64,000 bases of DNA. Source: Chalciporus piperatus. Taxonomy: Eukaryota > Basidiomycota > Agaricomycetes > Boletales > Boletaceae. The stretch spans positions 1 to 64,000 of the forward strand of contig JBBPTG010000046.1 of the NCBI GenBank assembly GCA_038093975.1. Reading direction: 5' to 3'. Below are positions 33,808 through 45,339 of the stretch, piece by piece (position 1 is the stretch's first letter; each line of letters starts with the position of its first letter). Under the pieces are notes generated by a model. That model was not told the origin of the DNA. It searched no databases and saw only the letters and a list, made by a program, of their open reading frames with translations. The position numbers and the translations under genes were made by a program.

Positions 33808-36800
33808 CGAGCCGCAAATCAGCACCAACGCTGATGAGCAAAGCTTCGACGATCTCGTAGAGACTTATCGAAAGATGGGTCGAACCTTCGAGCGCATTGT
33901 CGTCGAGCGTGATGCACCAGTCCGTCAGGCACCAGCTCATGCCCCAAGGCCTTCTTCCTCCTATCTGTACCTTCCACCTTGTTACCCGATCACATCTCGC
34001 CCTCTTCCCCCCGTTCCGCATCCGGGTCCCCGTTTCACACCAACCGGCACACAGCCTGGTCGTGGAGCACCAATGGATCTGTTGGCACAGCAAATGCCAA
34101 GACCACCAGTTTGCGGCAACTGTTTCAATTGTGATCAGCCTGGTCACTTCGCTAACGCCTGCCCGCAACCGCGCCGTCCCCGTCAGAGACAAATGGTCAC
34201 ATGCGACCCTTACTCCGGACAATAAGTTCAAGAATTCCTGCTGTTTGACAACCGGCAGATGCCCTTCGCAGATACCATCCCTGCACCCTACTCTCCCCAA
34301 ACTTTCCCCTACCCCACTGGCCCGTCCACCAGCACAAGTTACATGTCGCATCAAGCGGCATACACCAACCAAGAAGCGGAAGTGTACTGGCGCGACCACA
34401 TTGAGTCAGAAGCTAAGGCACAAGCAGCTGAAGCTTTAAAAGGAAACAGCCAATGAGAGAGATGGGTTCTCGGCGGCTCGGACATAGTTTACCAAATGGT
34501 TGTATTAGTACTACTTCTTGTGTTCCGTTTAAATATAACTTTTCTTCTTCTTCTGAAAGGGTGTCCCCGAGTGGTGTGGCGACAGAAGTAAAACAATTCG
34601 TGCTTAATTCTCTTAAGGTAAATTATTCAAAAAAAAATTCCATCAAAAATACATGTAAGCAATCAGAATCGCAAAAACAAGCTGGATCTCGCTATTACCA
34701 TTATGTATGATAAAAGCGAGCAATGGAAGAAGATGGAGTTTGCCGCTCTATTGGATTCCGGCGCAACAGAGACATTTATAGATAAATCATTCTGTGAGCG
34801 ACATGATTTGACACTGGCAGCACTTCCTTTTCCAATTCCAGTGTACAACACCGACGGCTCAGAGGGAGCGATAGGCGGTGTCACTCACAAGGTTTCACTT
34901 GTTTTGGGACACAATGGACATTTTGAACATATGGACACTTTTGTTCCATACTTGGCACCCATCATATAATCATCAGCTATGATTGGCTTGAGAGGCACAA
35001 CCCTGAAATTGATTGGGTGGCCAAACGAGTACGATTCACACGCTGCACGGATCAGTGCAAAGTAGTCAACTATCATTTGAAACATTCTTTTTCTATTCGA
35101 CGAGTGTTTGAGGCGGGGCTCACCGAGAAAGTCCCAGTAGAACTCCACGAATACTTAGACATCTTCTCAGAGCAAGAGAGTGAGTGTATGCCTACCCGAA
35201 AGGCGTGGGACCATGCAATAAATCTCAAGCCTGATTTCGTTCCCAAGAAGGGTCGGGTGATTCCGATGTCCGAACAGGAACTAGATGACATTAAAAAGTT
35301 TATCGATAAGGAGTTATCGAAAGGATATCTTCATCCGTCGAAATCCCCTCAAACATCTCCTGTCTTCTTTATTCCAAAAAAGGACGGTAAAAAGAGATTA
35401 GTTATTGACTATCGTTACATAAATGAGGGAACTGTCAAGAATGCTTACCCTCTTCCCCTCATTTCCGGACTTATTGACCAGCTCAAAGAAGCTGATATGT
35501 TTACAAAAATGAACCTTCGTTGGGGATACAATAATGTTAGAATAAAAGAAGGCAATGAATGGAAAGCGGCTTTTGTTACTCCATTCGGTGCTTACGAACC
35601 AGTTGTCATGTATTTCGGACTTATCAATTCTCCACCTACATTTCAACAGATGATGAACGATCTGTTTAGTGATCTACATGGAGTTTTGATTATTTATATT
35701 GACAATCTCATGATCTTTACGTTCGGAAAAACTAGAGCAGAGCACTTAGAGATAGTTAAAACCATATTGCAATGTCTCAGAGGGAACAATCTTTACGTAA
35801 AACCAGAAAAGTGCAGTTTTGCTGTAGATTTCGTAGATTTCTTGGAAATGGTTATTTCCCAGAAAGGCATAGAGATGGACATTTCAAAAGTGTAGGCTAT
35901 TTTGGACTGGCCGGCGCCAACTCGGTTGAAGGGTATTTTGTCCTTTTTAGGATTGGCTAACTTCTATCGACCTTCATTCAGGGCTTCACTGACATTGCTC
36001 GTCCCACATCAAGCACACTGGAATGTGTTGCTCTCAGAGTATAATTACTCCATTATTTATAAACCCAGTTCTACAAATGGAAGGGCTGATGCTTTATCTC
36101 GTTGGGAAGATCACAGAGAAGCAGATCCCGACCATAACAAAAATATTACTGTACTTCCTGCTTCTGTTTTTATTAATATGGTTACTCTTTCTTCGCCTAT
36201 TTATGACGAAATACAAAACAGATCAGAAAAAAAAATAAAAAATGATACAGTAGATGGCTTCGTTTTTGATGAGGGATCTATAGTATTTAAAAATGATAAA
36301 AACAAAGTTTTTGTACCTACACCTTTACGTATTCAATTACTTACACTCCTTCATGATTCCCCTATTGGTGGACATGGTGGCCAAGGACGCACTTTACATT
36401 TGGTTACTCGTTATTTCTCATGACCTGGTATCACAAAGGATGTTAAAACTTATGTAAAACATTGTCAGATGTGCACCCTCACGAAGGGAAAGTCAACTGC
36501 ACAAGTTGGCAAATTAATTCCCCTTCCGGTTCCGAAAGAACCTTGGAAGGATATATCTATAGATTTTACCACGGGTTTTTCTAAATCACGTGGCTTTGAT
36601 TCTATTTGCGTTATTGTAGATCGCTTCTCTAAAGAAGTAGAGTTTATTGCGTGTAAAAAGACAATTTCTTCGAAAGAATTAGCTATTCTATTTAGAGACA
36701 ATGTTTGGTGTAGACACGGACTTCCCTCTTCAATTGTTTCAGATCGAGGACCACAATTTGTGTGGGAGTTTACTTCACAGCTTTGCACCCTTCTAGGAAT

Positions 36801-37629
36801 AGAACAGAAACTATCAACTGCTTATCACCCTCAAACCGATGGCCAAACGGAGCATATGAAGATAGCACAGTTCCATCACAATTCCTCCCTTTCCACTGCC
36901 ACCAGAACAATACCCTTCGCTATCACAAAAAACTATTTCCCACGCATGGAATTCGAAGGCGATTCATCTCCGGCTGGTGCATTCCTAGAGAAATGTGGAA
37001 AGGCACACAAAGAAGTTGAGCAGGCATTGGAAGAAACTCAGAACCAGATGAAAGAGCAAGCAGACAAGCATCGGTCAGAAGCTCCAGATTATCAAATCAG
37101 AGATTTCGTTATGTTATCCACAGACAATCTCAAACTCTTCTATCCTTCTAAAAAGATGGCGCAAAACTGGATTGGACCTTATCAGATCATGAAGGTCCTT
37201 CCCAATGCAGTCACACTTGACTTGCCCAATTCCATGCACATCCATCCCACGGTTAATGTCAAACGAGTCAAACTGGCTCAAGAACCATTGGAAGGGCAAC
37301 CGGTCCGTCTTCCGGATCCGGTGATAGTCAATCAAGAAGGAGAAGAAGAGTATGAGGTGGACTACATAGTGAAATCTCAGGTTAAACAAGGACAATTAGA
37401 GTACCTGGTTCATTGGAAAGGCTGGGATATATCGGATCATACATGGGAAAAGACAGCCCATTTGTCCAATGCACCCGAAGCTGTCAAAGCTTTTCACAAA
37501 AAGCACCCGTCCGCCCCATGCCGAATCAACATGACCATGGGAAATTTCTCTGCCTTGTTTCAAACATACGAAAATCTGACAGAGGTTCCTGAGCGCAAGT
37601 TGCTGAATCGCCTGGAATGTGATTCCTAG
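33808..37629 (+). pseudogene. Gypsy-2 copy C gag-pol, multiply broken
   Basis: This starts mid-gag (EFEPQISTNADEQ) and follows the domain order of copy B. Lesions are a TAA at 34223 after the CCHC knuckle (CFNCDQPGHFANAC), stops just before protease near 34708, a frame change near 34965, and a TAG at 35893. The RT catalytic YIDD is changed to YIDN (~35695-35710). Much of RNase H is deleted at ~36003, a TGA at 36421 replaces Trp, and a ~90 nt deletion lies after TDGQTE near 36852. The chromodomain and C-terminus are intact to 37629. It is an old, dead copy. Its pol start region (ATGA at 34453-34456) is informative for the family. Confidence 0.92.
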
Positions 37630-37640
37630 AGCAGGAATAG

Positions 37641-38093
37641 TGTTATAGTATTTAAAAACTTTTCAAACTTTTGCCTACAATGGTATTCGAATACTAGACT
37701 TTGTCTACAAGTTAGGGGTCAAGTTGGATTCATCTTTATCCGCTCTGGTAGTCCTTGTAGCATTACATCATCTATTACATAATCAGGTCATGTGACAAAG
37801 GTCCAGACTTAGATGAGTCAGCAATGATGTCATGGCCTAGACCCTAATCCGTGCCTGGTACCTTTTCTTATCATCGTTCCATTTACCTTATCTATCTTTC
37901 TCTTTGTGTTTTCCTTATTCGGCTGTTGGTCTGTGCGCACTTCTCAATAGTATATAGGTAGCCCTGTACTTATCACAGACCCCAGTCTAATCCATTTGTT
38001 GCTTCACCGCAATTAAGTTTTAGTACCCAGCCTATTCCTTCGCAAGGTTTAGTGTGACCTAAGTCCCCGCTGTGTTTTGACTACGTCATAACA
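37641..38093 (+). repeat. Gypsy-2 copy C 3' LTR
   Basis: 453 bp, TGTTATAGTA to CATAACA. More diverged from copy B LTRs than those are from each other. It contains AGTCTAATCCA after the TATA region, as in the other copies. Confidence 0.93.
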
Positions 38094-39166
38094 GTCGAGA
38101 GGGCAGGAGATTGAGTCGGCGAGGTTGGGAAGTCGAAGAACCATGAGAGCGAGTCAGGAGACATTGCAAACGGACATGGCAACAACTCACACTCACCAGC
38201 GAAACCTGTCGAACCACCAGACCGGTTTCTATTCGTCTCGCTGCCTGTTTCGACCTCGATGGCTCGCGACTTGCTCGACTCAACCCCTTCAACCCCACTC
38301 GTTCTCATCCTCATTCACTCTCTTGTTCCCATTCACGTCTCCCCATCCTCGTCTTCTCTCCGTCACTCGACTGACAATGACAACTTGAACAACTTGAAGA
38401 GATGAGATGACACACAATCATGTGTGTCGTCTCGTCTCTCGTCTTCTTCTTGTTTTTGTTCTTGTTCTTGTTTTTGTTCTTGTTCTTGTTCTCACCCTCG
38501 ACTGACGATGACGACAAGAAATGATGCATGATGAATTGAGTGTGTTGTGTGGCGATAGATTTTTGCTAAATAACTGGGCAAGTAAATACCTTATGGCAGT
38601 CATTATAGAACTTTATAGTACTCAATATCACTTTCAAAAAGCTATATAGTAATATGAGAGTTCCCATAGAACTTTATAAGTGCTCTATGTCACTTGCAGA
38701 ATAATATATAGTAATATAGAAGGTCCTATAGCAACTATAGCTCTATATTGATAAGACCCCTTCTATCTAGGGAAATGGTTTTTCCTGATGCAGTGTGAAA
38801 GTGCTCACGAAACGTCTAATGGATCCGTTGTGGATCTCCCAGGGACGTCTCTCAGACGGCCTTCCTTGCCTCTCCCAGATAGTCATATTGAATGGTACTG
38901 ATACTCTTGCCATTTGTGAACAGGATTGGCCTATATCACGAAGGACATCTGATCCCGAAATCCCATCACGGAGATCCATGCAACTCAACCATGGCATGGA
39001 TCAATTCGATGTGAGTGCAATATTCTCTGCTTTTATAAAAACACGCAGATGTGCCCATACCTGCCTGAAATACACTCATTGAGACTAATTGATATCCTAT
39101 GATAGGCATATTGTGCCACATTCAATATCCACCACACAATTAAAACGATACTTGACAACTTCACAC
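38094..39166. other. Unassigned stretch with a TTGTTC repeat and a CATCAGG-family right end
   Basis: 38094-38400 is CT/TC-rich without a supported gene. 38449-38495 is a TTGTTC/TTGTTT microsatellite. 38590-38790 is rich in CTATATAG-type sequence and ends GGTTTTTCCTGATG, the right terminus of the CATCAGG family; its left end was not found. 38795-39082 has an open frame with no recognisable family. Confidence 0.45.
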
Positions 39167-39618
39167 TGTTATGATCTCTCACAACACAGTGGGGACTTTA
39201 GGCAACACTAAGCCTATGCGAAGGATATGCTGAGTACTAAAGCTTAATGACGGTGAAGTCACAAATGGATTAGACTGGGGTCTGTGATAAGTACAGGGCT
39301 ACTTATATACTATTGAGAAGTGCGCACAGACCAACAGCCGAATAAGGAAATCATAAAGGGAAAGATAGATAAGGTAAAGGGACGACGATAAGAAAAGATA
39401 CCAGGCACGGATTAGGGTCTAGGCCATGACATCATTGCTGACTCATCTAAGTCTGGACCTTTGTCACATGACCTGATTATGTAATAGATTATGTAATGCT
39501 ACAAGGACTACCGGAGCGGATTAAGATGAATCCGGCTTGATCCCTAATTTGTAGACAAAGTCCAGAGTTCGAATACCGTTGTAGGCAAAAGTTTGAAAAG
39601 TTTTTAAATACTATAACA
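39167..39618 (-). repeat. Gypsy-2 solo LTR with 5 bp duplication
   Basis: 452 bp, TGTTATGATC to CTATAACA, flanked by CACAC at 39162-39166 and 39619-39623. The intact 5 bp target duplication shows a solo LTR left by LTR-LTR recombination. Confidence 0.93.
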
Positions 39619-39797
39619 CACACCCACAACGGCTGATATCACTGTTCACCTCGTTCTCTACATTTTCTTCAAAATCAAAACATATGTCAAGGATATTTTT
39701 CATATAGTAGAAGACAGTGTCAAAGCATCAGTGAGGCCCCAACAAGAAAGTGAAGAAATATGTCAGCAACATCACGCTAAAGCAAGACTGGACAGCA

Positions 39798-41840
39798 AAG
39801 TTATGCATCATGATCATATGGTTTATCTGTGTTAAATGACCGTAAGAATATTGCTTGATTTGGTTGACATGTACATTAAATACATTGTGTGACATTGGCT
39901 ACACTTTGACTACACTTTGCTAATGAAATGCTTCCTTGCTTGTTTGAGATCAAGATTGCAGTCGATTTTTCCCGGTAACATAAGGCCCAGCTCGGAAAGT
40001 TGGTCAGGTGTGGTCAGGTGTGGTTTGCCTGCCAAACCATAGTTTGCCCAAACCAGCTAGTTTGCGAACAAACCATCCGCAAACTTGCACCCAGTGCACG
40101 GCAACTGGGTTTGGTCGGATTTCGGATATTTCCGCCCGCGCGCGAGTGGCGGCTGTGTACAACTCAACCAAGTCTTTAACCAAGTAAACCTTGCTATCAA
40201 TTGATGTAGTACTGTCCACGATAATCCCTAAACCTCACCATAAATTGGTGTACTGTTCACAATAATCCCTAAACCTTGCCATAAATTGGTGTACTGTTTG
40301 TGATAATCCCTATAACTCGACCAAGTCTTTAACCGAGTAAACCTTGCGATAAATTGATGTAGTACTGTCTGTGACAATCCCTAAACCTCACCATAAAAAT
40401 TGGTGCACTGTCCGCAATAATTTATGGTGAGGTTTAGGGATTATTGCGGACAGTGCACCAATTTATTATGGTGAGGTTTAGGGATTATCACAGACAGTGC
40501 ACCAATTTATTATGGTGAGGTTTAGGAATTATTGCGGACAGTGCACCAATTTATGGCGAGGTTTAGGGATTATTGCGGACAGTGCACCAATTTATGGTGA
40601 GGTTTAGGGATTATCGCGGACAGTACTACACCAATTTATCGCAAGGTTTACTCGGTTAAAGACTTGGTCGAGTTATAGGGATTATCACAAACAGTACACC
40701 AATTTATATCACAGACAGTACAACAACTTTTGTAAACCATGGGAACTAGTTTGCAAACCTCCGAGTGCGAAGTGGTGGTTTGCGCTTGGTTTGCGCAAAC
40801 AACTTTCCCACCCAAACCAGCCCTTCATAACCAGGTTTCCGAGCTGGGCCTAAGTAAAGTTGTAGCTGATGGTCATGTGATTCAATCTGATCTCATGATT
40901 ATAGACTATTTCTGAATTTGATCCACCTGTGTGTTAAACTTGTGAATTCAAGCAAATCCTGGTCAAGTGTAGCCGAGTGTAGGCAAATGACTAGCATTGA
41001 GCTAATGGTCGCTAGTGACCAGAGTTATGCTACACTCGACTACCCTTGGCTACACTTTGACTACACTTTGCTAGTGAATTTCGCATTTTTCCGTGTTTAC
41101 GCTCAGATTGGGGTTCACATTTCCCGCTTACATAAACAAAGTTGCACGTCATAATCATACGGTCTATTTTTGTTAAATGAGCGCAAGAATATTTCTCGAA
41201 TTGGTTGATGTGCACATCAAACTTGTGAATTCAAGCAATTTCTAGTCTTGTGTAGCAAAGTGTAGGCAAATGACTAGCCCTTGAGCTAATGGTTGCTAAT
41301 GATTGCTGATGGTTGCTAGTGGCCAGAGTTTTGCTACACTTTGGCTCCACTTTGACTACACTTTGCTAAAAAATCCTTTTTTGCAACTGATTTCATCTAC
41401 AATTGCAGTCAGTTATTCCTGCTTACCTAAGCAAAGTTGTAGCTAATGATATCATGATTTATTCTTGTTAAATGACCGTGAGAATATTCCTTGATTTGGT
41501 CGAAATACATGGTAAACACTCAAGTCAAGTCAAGTGTAGTATCGAGTACTAGCCTTGAGCTAGTCCTTAAGCTAATCAATAGCCTTGGTTGCTAGTGACT
41601 GAAGTTTCACTACACTTGGCTACACTTGGCTACACTTGGCTACACTTTTGCTTGATTTGGTTGACGTGTACATTAAACGCACTTTGACTACACTTTGCTA
41701 GTAAATGTCGCATTTTTTCTTGTTTAGACCCAGATTGTGGTCGCTTCTTCCCACTCACATAAGCAAGGTTATGCATCATGATTATGTGGTCTATCTAATA
41801 ATCGTGGGACAATTCCTTGATTTGGTAGAAATAACTTGGA
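39798..41840. repeat. ~300 bp satellite-like tandem array
   Basis: About five diverged copies of a ~300 bp unit. Each contains GCAAAGTTGTAGCTAATG-like sequence, TTAAATGACCGTAAGAATAT, GTGAATTCAAGCAA, clustered GGCTACACTTTGACTACACT, and CCGCTTACATAAGC. Units begin near 39798, 40853, 41142, 41447 and 41763. The first is interrupted by a MITE (39984-40850). No coding sense. Confidence 0.75.
39984..40850. mobile_element. Foldback MITE, PIF/Harbinger-like ends
   Basis: 867 bp with 15 bp perfect terminal inverted repeats GGCCCAGCTCGGAAA and a 3 bp TAA duplication (39981-39983, 40851-40853). The interior is a large imperfect palindrome centred near 40425, built from repeated ~45-60 bp units (AAATTGGTGCACTGTCCGC, TCCCTAAACCTCACCATAA) in opposite orientation on the two arms. 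No ORF. The G-rich terminus and TWA target suggest PIF/Harbinger; this is inference. Confidence 0.75.
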
Positions 41841-42439
41841 AATATACTCCAAACTCACCAAATTCAAGTTGTAGACCCTTTTTAGCGGTCACAATAGACT
41901 TTCTACATACACGGAATGTTGTCAAGGTTGACCAGCAAAATTCTGCAAGCACACAACCGGAACCACGATTCTTGCTCAAGTCGCTGGATAAAATCACAAA
42001 TAACTTGGACATCAACGGACAGAAAAATCTAGTAAAATCAGATGTCATCGGGTGAAATAGAAGCCATCTATGGCTTCTATATGTGAATGTACTATTTCTT
42101 GTCATTTGGTCAGTTGCAGAGTCAATATATGACATATTCGAGATAATTTCGCAACCACAATTCCTCCATGATGTACAAAAACAAGATGGTCATCTGAGAG
42201 TTGCAGATCATGCTTTCACATCCTTGCTACAATATTGTCACTAATTGTGTCCCATTATTTGCACTGAGAAAAAAATCTGCGGTATGTGCAATGTCTATCG
42301 ATAGTTGTTTATCACAATTTAGAGAATGCACTGCTGAGTGATCATGTGATCGTGAGATGTTGTGTGTTAGAGTTGCAGAACTGATCGTGGATGGTCAAAG
42401 ATTATCTGTGAATTTTTCCAGGTCTCACAATGACTCTAT
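41841..42439. other. Unassigned gap
   Basis: AT-rich sequence with no supported gene. It has a small hairpin around TAGAAGCCATCTATGGCTTC at 42058-42080. Confidence 0.4.
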
Positions 42440-42444
42440 GATCC

Positions 42445-42905
42445 TGTTATGCTTGTACCGGGTAGGTCAAAGCGTAGACACAAAAGCCTAGTCAGAGACA
42501 AGGGTTTCAAGGGTAGCCTTAACAATGGGATGTCCTCGTTAAGGCCTAGCGTCCGTTTAAGAGTGGGACAGTGACTCTCAGAGGGTTCAAGGGAAGCGAG
42601 GAGTAACCAGGCTAGATTGCGTAGGTCTAACTTAAGGTTACAGGAGGAGACTCGAGGGAGTGAACAAGTTAAGGGCAGGCATAGAAGGAGTCAGAATGAG
42701 TAAGAATGAGCTATGACGAATAAGAATGAGTCATGCTCACTAAGCGTATGAGTCAGCGATGAGTCAGCGTAGAAGGTGAAAGAACATGAGGGAATATTCG
42801 CTGACTAAGGTGAAGTAAGAAACAAGTGGCCTAGGCAGGACTCGAACCGGCGACTAGGACTTAGTACAAGGTAATGGGGAAGGAAAGCATGGGGCGATCG
42901 TAACA
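42445..42905 (-). repeat. Gypsy-1 solo LTR with 5 bp duplication
   Basis: 461 bp, the reverse complement of the LTR at 1875-2342. It is flanked by GATCC at 42440-42444 and 42906-42910. The B-box match is conserved at 42838-42848. Confidence 0.93.
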
Positions 42906-43184
42906 GATCCTATACGAGCGAAATGTGTGTAATTTAGTGTTTGTGCATACAAGAAACTTGCTGAAAGTGAGCAGCCATAGGTCATGTGACTGTGTGGAAA
43001 TGTTCTATGTTTAGCATTGCAGATCCATAATATCAATGCTTGGCTTCAAAACCATACAAAAATCACCTTGATACGTGATAATCTTCAAAAGATATAGTGT
43101 AATCTTTTCTGTTTGATGAATAACCCCTAATTGTGGCATGGGAATCGGCAAACGGGGTGTTCGCCTGAAGGCCTATGGATAGTG

Positions 43185-43380
43185 TCCAGTAGTTTTAGTA
43201 GTATTAGTAACCCAGTGGCCTAGTGGCCCAGTTATCCAGTCATGTCAGTAGCTCCAGTAGCTCAGTCATTCAGTCATTGAGTAGTCTCAGTAGTTCCAGT
43301 AACCCAGCGGCCCAGTCATCCAATCGTCCAGTCACTTCAGTAGTCTCAGTAGCTCAGTAGCCCAGTGTTCCAGTCATCCA
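43185..43380. repeat. CCAGTCATCCAGT / CAGTAGCTCAGT simple repeat
   Basis: A degenerate array of CAGT-containing short units. The same type continues at 51988-52115, on the other side of the nested elements, so the two halves were once adjacent. Confidence 0.7.
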
Positions 43381-43795
43381 TAGTGTTTTGAAGTCCAGTT
43401 GGCAACTGGTACGAAGACTGGCAACTGGACTGGACCGCAACTGATCGCAACTGGACTGCAGTTGCCTCTTGCCAGCATTTGAGATCAAAAGACTGCAGTT
43501 GCAACCAAAAAAAGACCAGTTGCAACTGGTTGCAACCGATGCACAGCCACCCCCTATGTATTACCCTATTTTCCCTGATTTTTCTGGACCTTTATGGATG
43601 TTATTTGAGTTTTTTGATGAATATTGAAATTAGCCACTGACAATGTTGATTAACATGTCATAGAATTCATTCAATCATGTATATACACTCTCTGAGCTAC
43701 ATGTTTATCTATATTTCATTAGTCTGTGTTGAGAATTGAGTCTCTGATTGGTCTTGACTTCACATGTAACTTGATAGTATCTGATGTATCACTAC

Positions 43796-44271
43796 TGTTA
43801 CGAACGCTTCATTCCTTACCCTAATCATCCCTACATTCCATTACGCTTACTAGGTTTCTCTTCGTCTCTTGGACTTAGTCGTCTCACTTTCTCTTTTGTT
43901 ATCTTATCTTATCGTGTCACGTGACTTACTTACATAAGCTAGGTCTAGACCTTCGCTTACTGACTGATGACTCACTGCTCACTCGTCAGCATCAGTCAGC
44001 ATTACTCATCATATGACTCACGCTTACTCATTCCGCAGTAGAGCTAGTTACGCTATTGGCTAGTAGTCAGTATGAGTCATACCCAGTCACCTACGATAAG
44101 GTTTAGCCACAACATGTACAAACATTGACAATAGTATATAAACCCGGGTCAACAAGCACTGGACTCCCCAGTCTTGTTCTCCTGGAGTTTCCTCATCGAA
44201 CCTCAGCCAAGTTCATCGGCTCGCTATTGTCTAGTGTGAGTCTTAGCTCTTAGTTGAGTTGAGTCGTTTCA
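43796..44271 (+). repeat. Gypsy-3 5' LTR
   Basis: 476 bp, TGTTACGAAC to GTCGTTTCA. Target duplication ACTAC lies at 43791-43795 and 51727-51731. TATATAA is at 44135-44141. The LTR is nearly identical to 51251-51726, so the insertion is young. Confidence 0.96.
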
Positions 44272-44284
44272 TTAGAACAAGACT
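44170..44284 (+). promoter_or_regulatory. Gypsy-3 self-priming pair (transcript 5' end and PBS)
   Basis: AGTCTTGTTCT at 44170-44180, 35 nt after the start of the TATA box, is perfectly complementary to AGAACAAGACT at 44274-44284, 2 nt after the LTR. Both halves are conserved in copy T (26375-26385, 26479-26489). The PBS does not look like a tRNA 3' end complement. Confidence 0.8.
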
Positions 44285-44304
44285 AATATTTTCTTTTGTC
44301 TTAG
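44236..44304 (+). promoter_or_regulatory. Predicted 69 nt leader intron spanning LTR end and PBS
   Basis: The donor GTGAGT is inside the LTR, the CTAAT branch lies just after the PBS, then the pyrimidine tract TTTTCTTTTGTC and a TTAG acceptor. In copy T the branch reads CTGAT, which still fits CTRAY. Splicing would remove the PBS. Confidence 0.55.
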
Positions 44305-44413
44305 CGTCTCGTCGCTACCACACGTGTCTTGTACGCCACTTCATCGTTGATCACTAGTGGGTACCGCGCTGCTTGTTCGCGCCTTGTCATCGCTGACCTT
44401 GTTTTTGAATAAG

Positions 44414-45339
44414 TGTCGAGCAACCCCGCCGCATCTCAGCGCGCCGCGTCCCCTGTACCTTCCATCCAGTGGAACGGTATACTTGATCTCCCCGCCGTCG
44501 AGAACAACCCCGACTTCGTCAACGTCATCACGAAGCTCGGAAACGCTGTAGAGGTTTACCCAGCCTTTACCAATATCATCGCAGACCTCGAGCGAGAGAA
44601 CGCTCGTATCCAAGAAGAAGTCGCTCAAACTCGGGCGCGATTCGAGGAAGAAGAGAGGAGGTTCATCGAGCAGTACTCAGTGCCTATTGCGCCAAGGCCT
44701 GACTACTCTGACCTTTACGTTGACTGGCTAGAAGAACCGGTAATACCTCCCTACCCACGTCACGTATCGACTGTTAACCCCGCCGATCTTCAGATCGACC
44801 GTCGTCGTTATCCATCACTCCCGCCTATCGAGGCTATTCGGGCATCGCCGCCGCCCAACCCCCAGCAGATACTAGCCGACGCCTTCGGCATTGAAGAATT
44901 ATTCTACCGTGCCTCCTCCATCCCCAGAGCCCCAACCCCGCTCGCTGAGCCCGTCGATTGGACAGCCATCGACGAGGATCTTCTTACTCTTCAACACCAA
45001 TTTCCCATTGGAGTCTCTGGTCGTACGGAAAGTTTCCGCCGCGCTCTCTATCACACGCTTATATCCCCGGCAGGTGAGAAGGCGATTCGAGAGAACATTG
45101 ACGATCGGGTACGTCAACGCCGACGAAGCGACAGGCTACTTAGAGGTATCCCTGAGGACGCCGGTACTCGTATTAAGACGAGAGTACCAACCCCGCGTCC
45201 TACTCGGCGCACTCGCTGCCATAAGCCTCTCGTCCCTCTTAGGAAGATTCGCCCAGTACAGCTTACAGGCCTTCCTGCTACTTTTATACCTCATCTTCGG
45301 CCACGTAATTCTCTCAGACGACCTTCGCGTTACCTTTGA
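44414..45339 (+). CDS. Gypsy-3 first ORF (coiled-coil, Arg-rich tail)
   Basis: 308 residues beginning SSNPAASQRAASPVPS. No ATG exists between the LTR and this frame. A predicted intron 44357-44413 (GTGGGT donor, GCTGAC branch, AAG acceptor) would join a terminal A to TG and make ATG-TCG-AGC; copy T gives the same A|TG junction. Residues ~50-85 form a likely coiled coil (DLERENARIQEEVAQTRARF). The last ~90 residues are Arg/Pro-rich (RRSDRLLRG, RPTRRTRCHK). It may be an N-terminal Gag-like or accessory protein; no family recognised. It overlaps a second open frame (to 45631). Confidence 0.6.

Noticed and set aside
6981..37629. RIP-like or methyl-C deamination signature in stop codons
   Set aside because: Some lesions fit C-to-T or G-to-A (7849, 28325, 36421, 34223), but the Gypsy-2 RT stop (AAG to TAG) does not, and there are several indels. 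The pattern is mixed without a count against a consensus.
38303..38600. Lys/Asn-rich minus-strand open frame
   Set aside because: Produced by the TTGTTC microsatellite; no other coding support.
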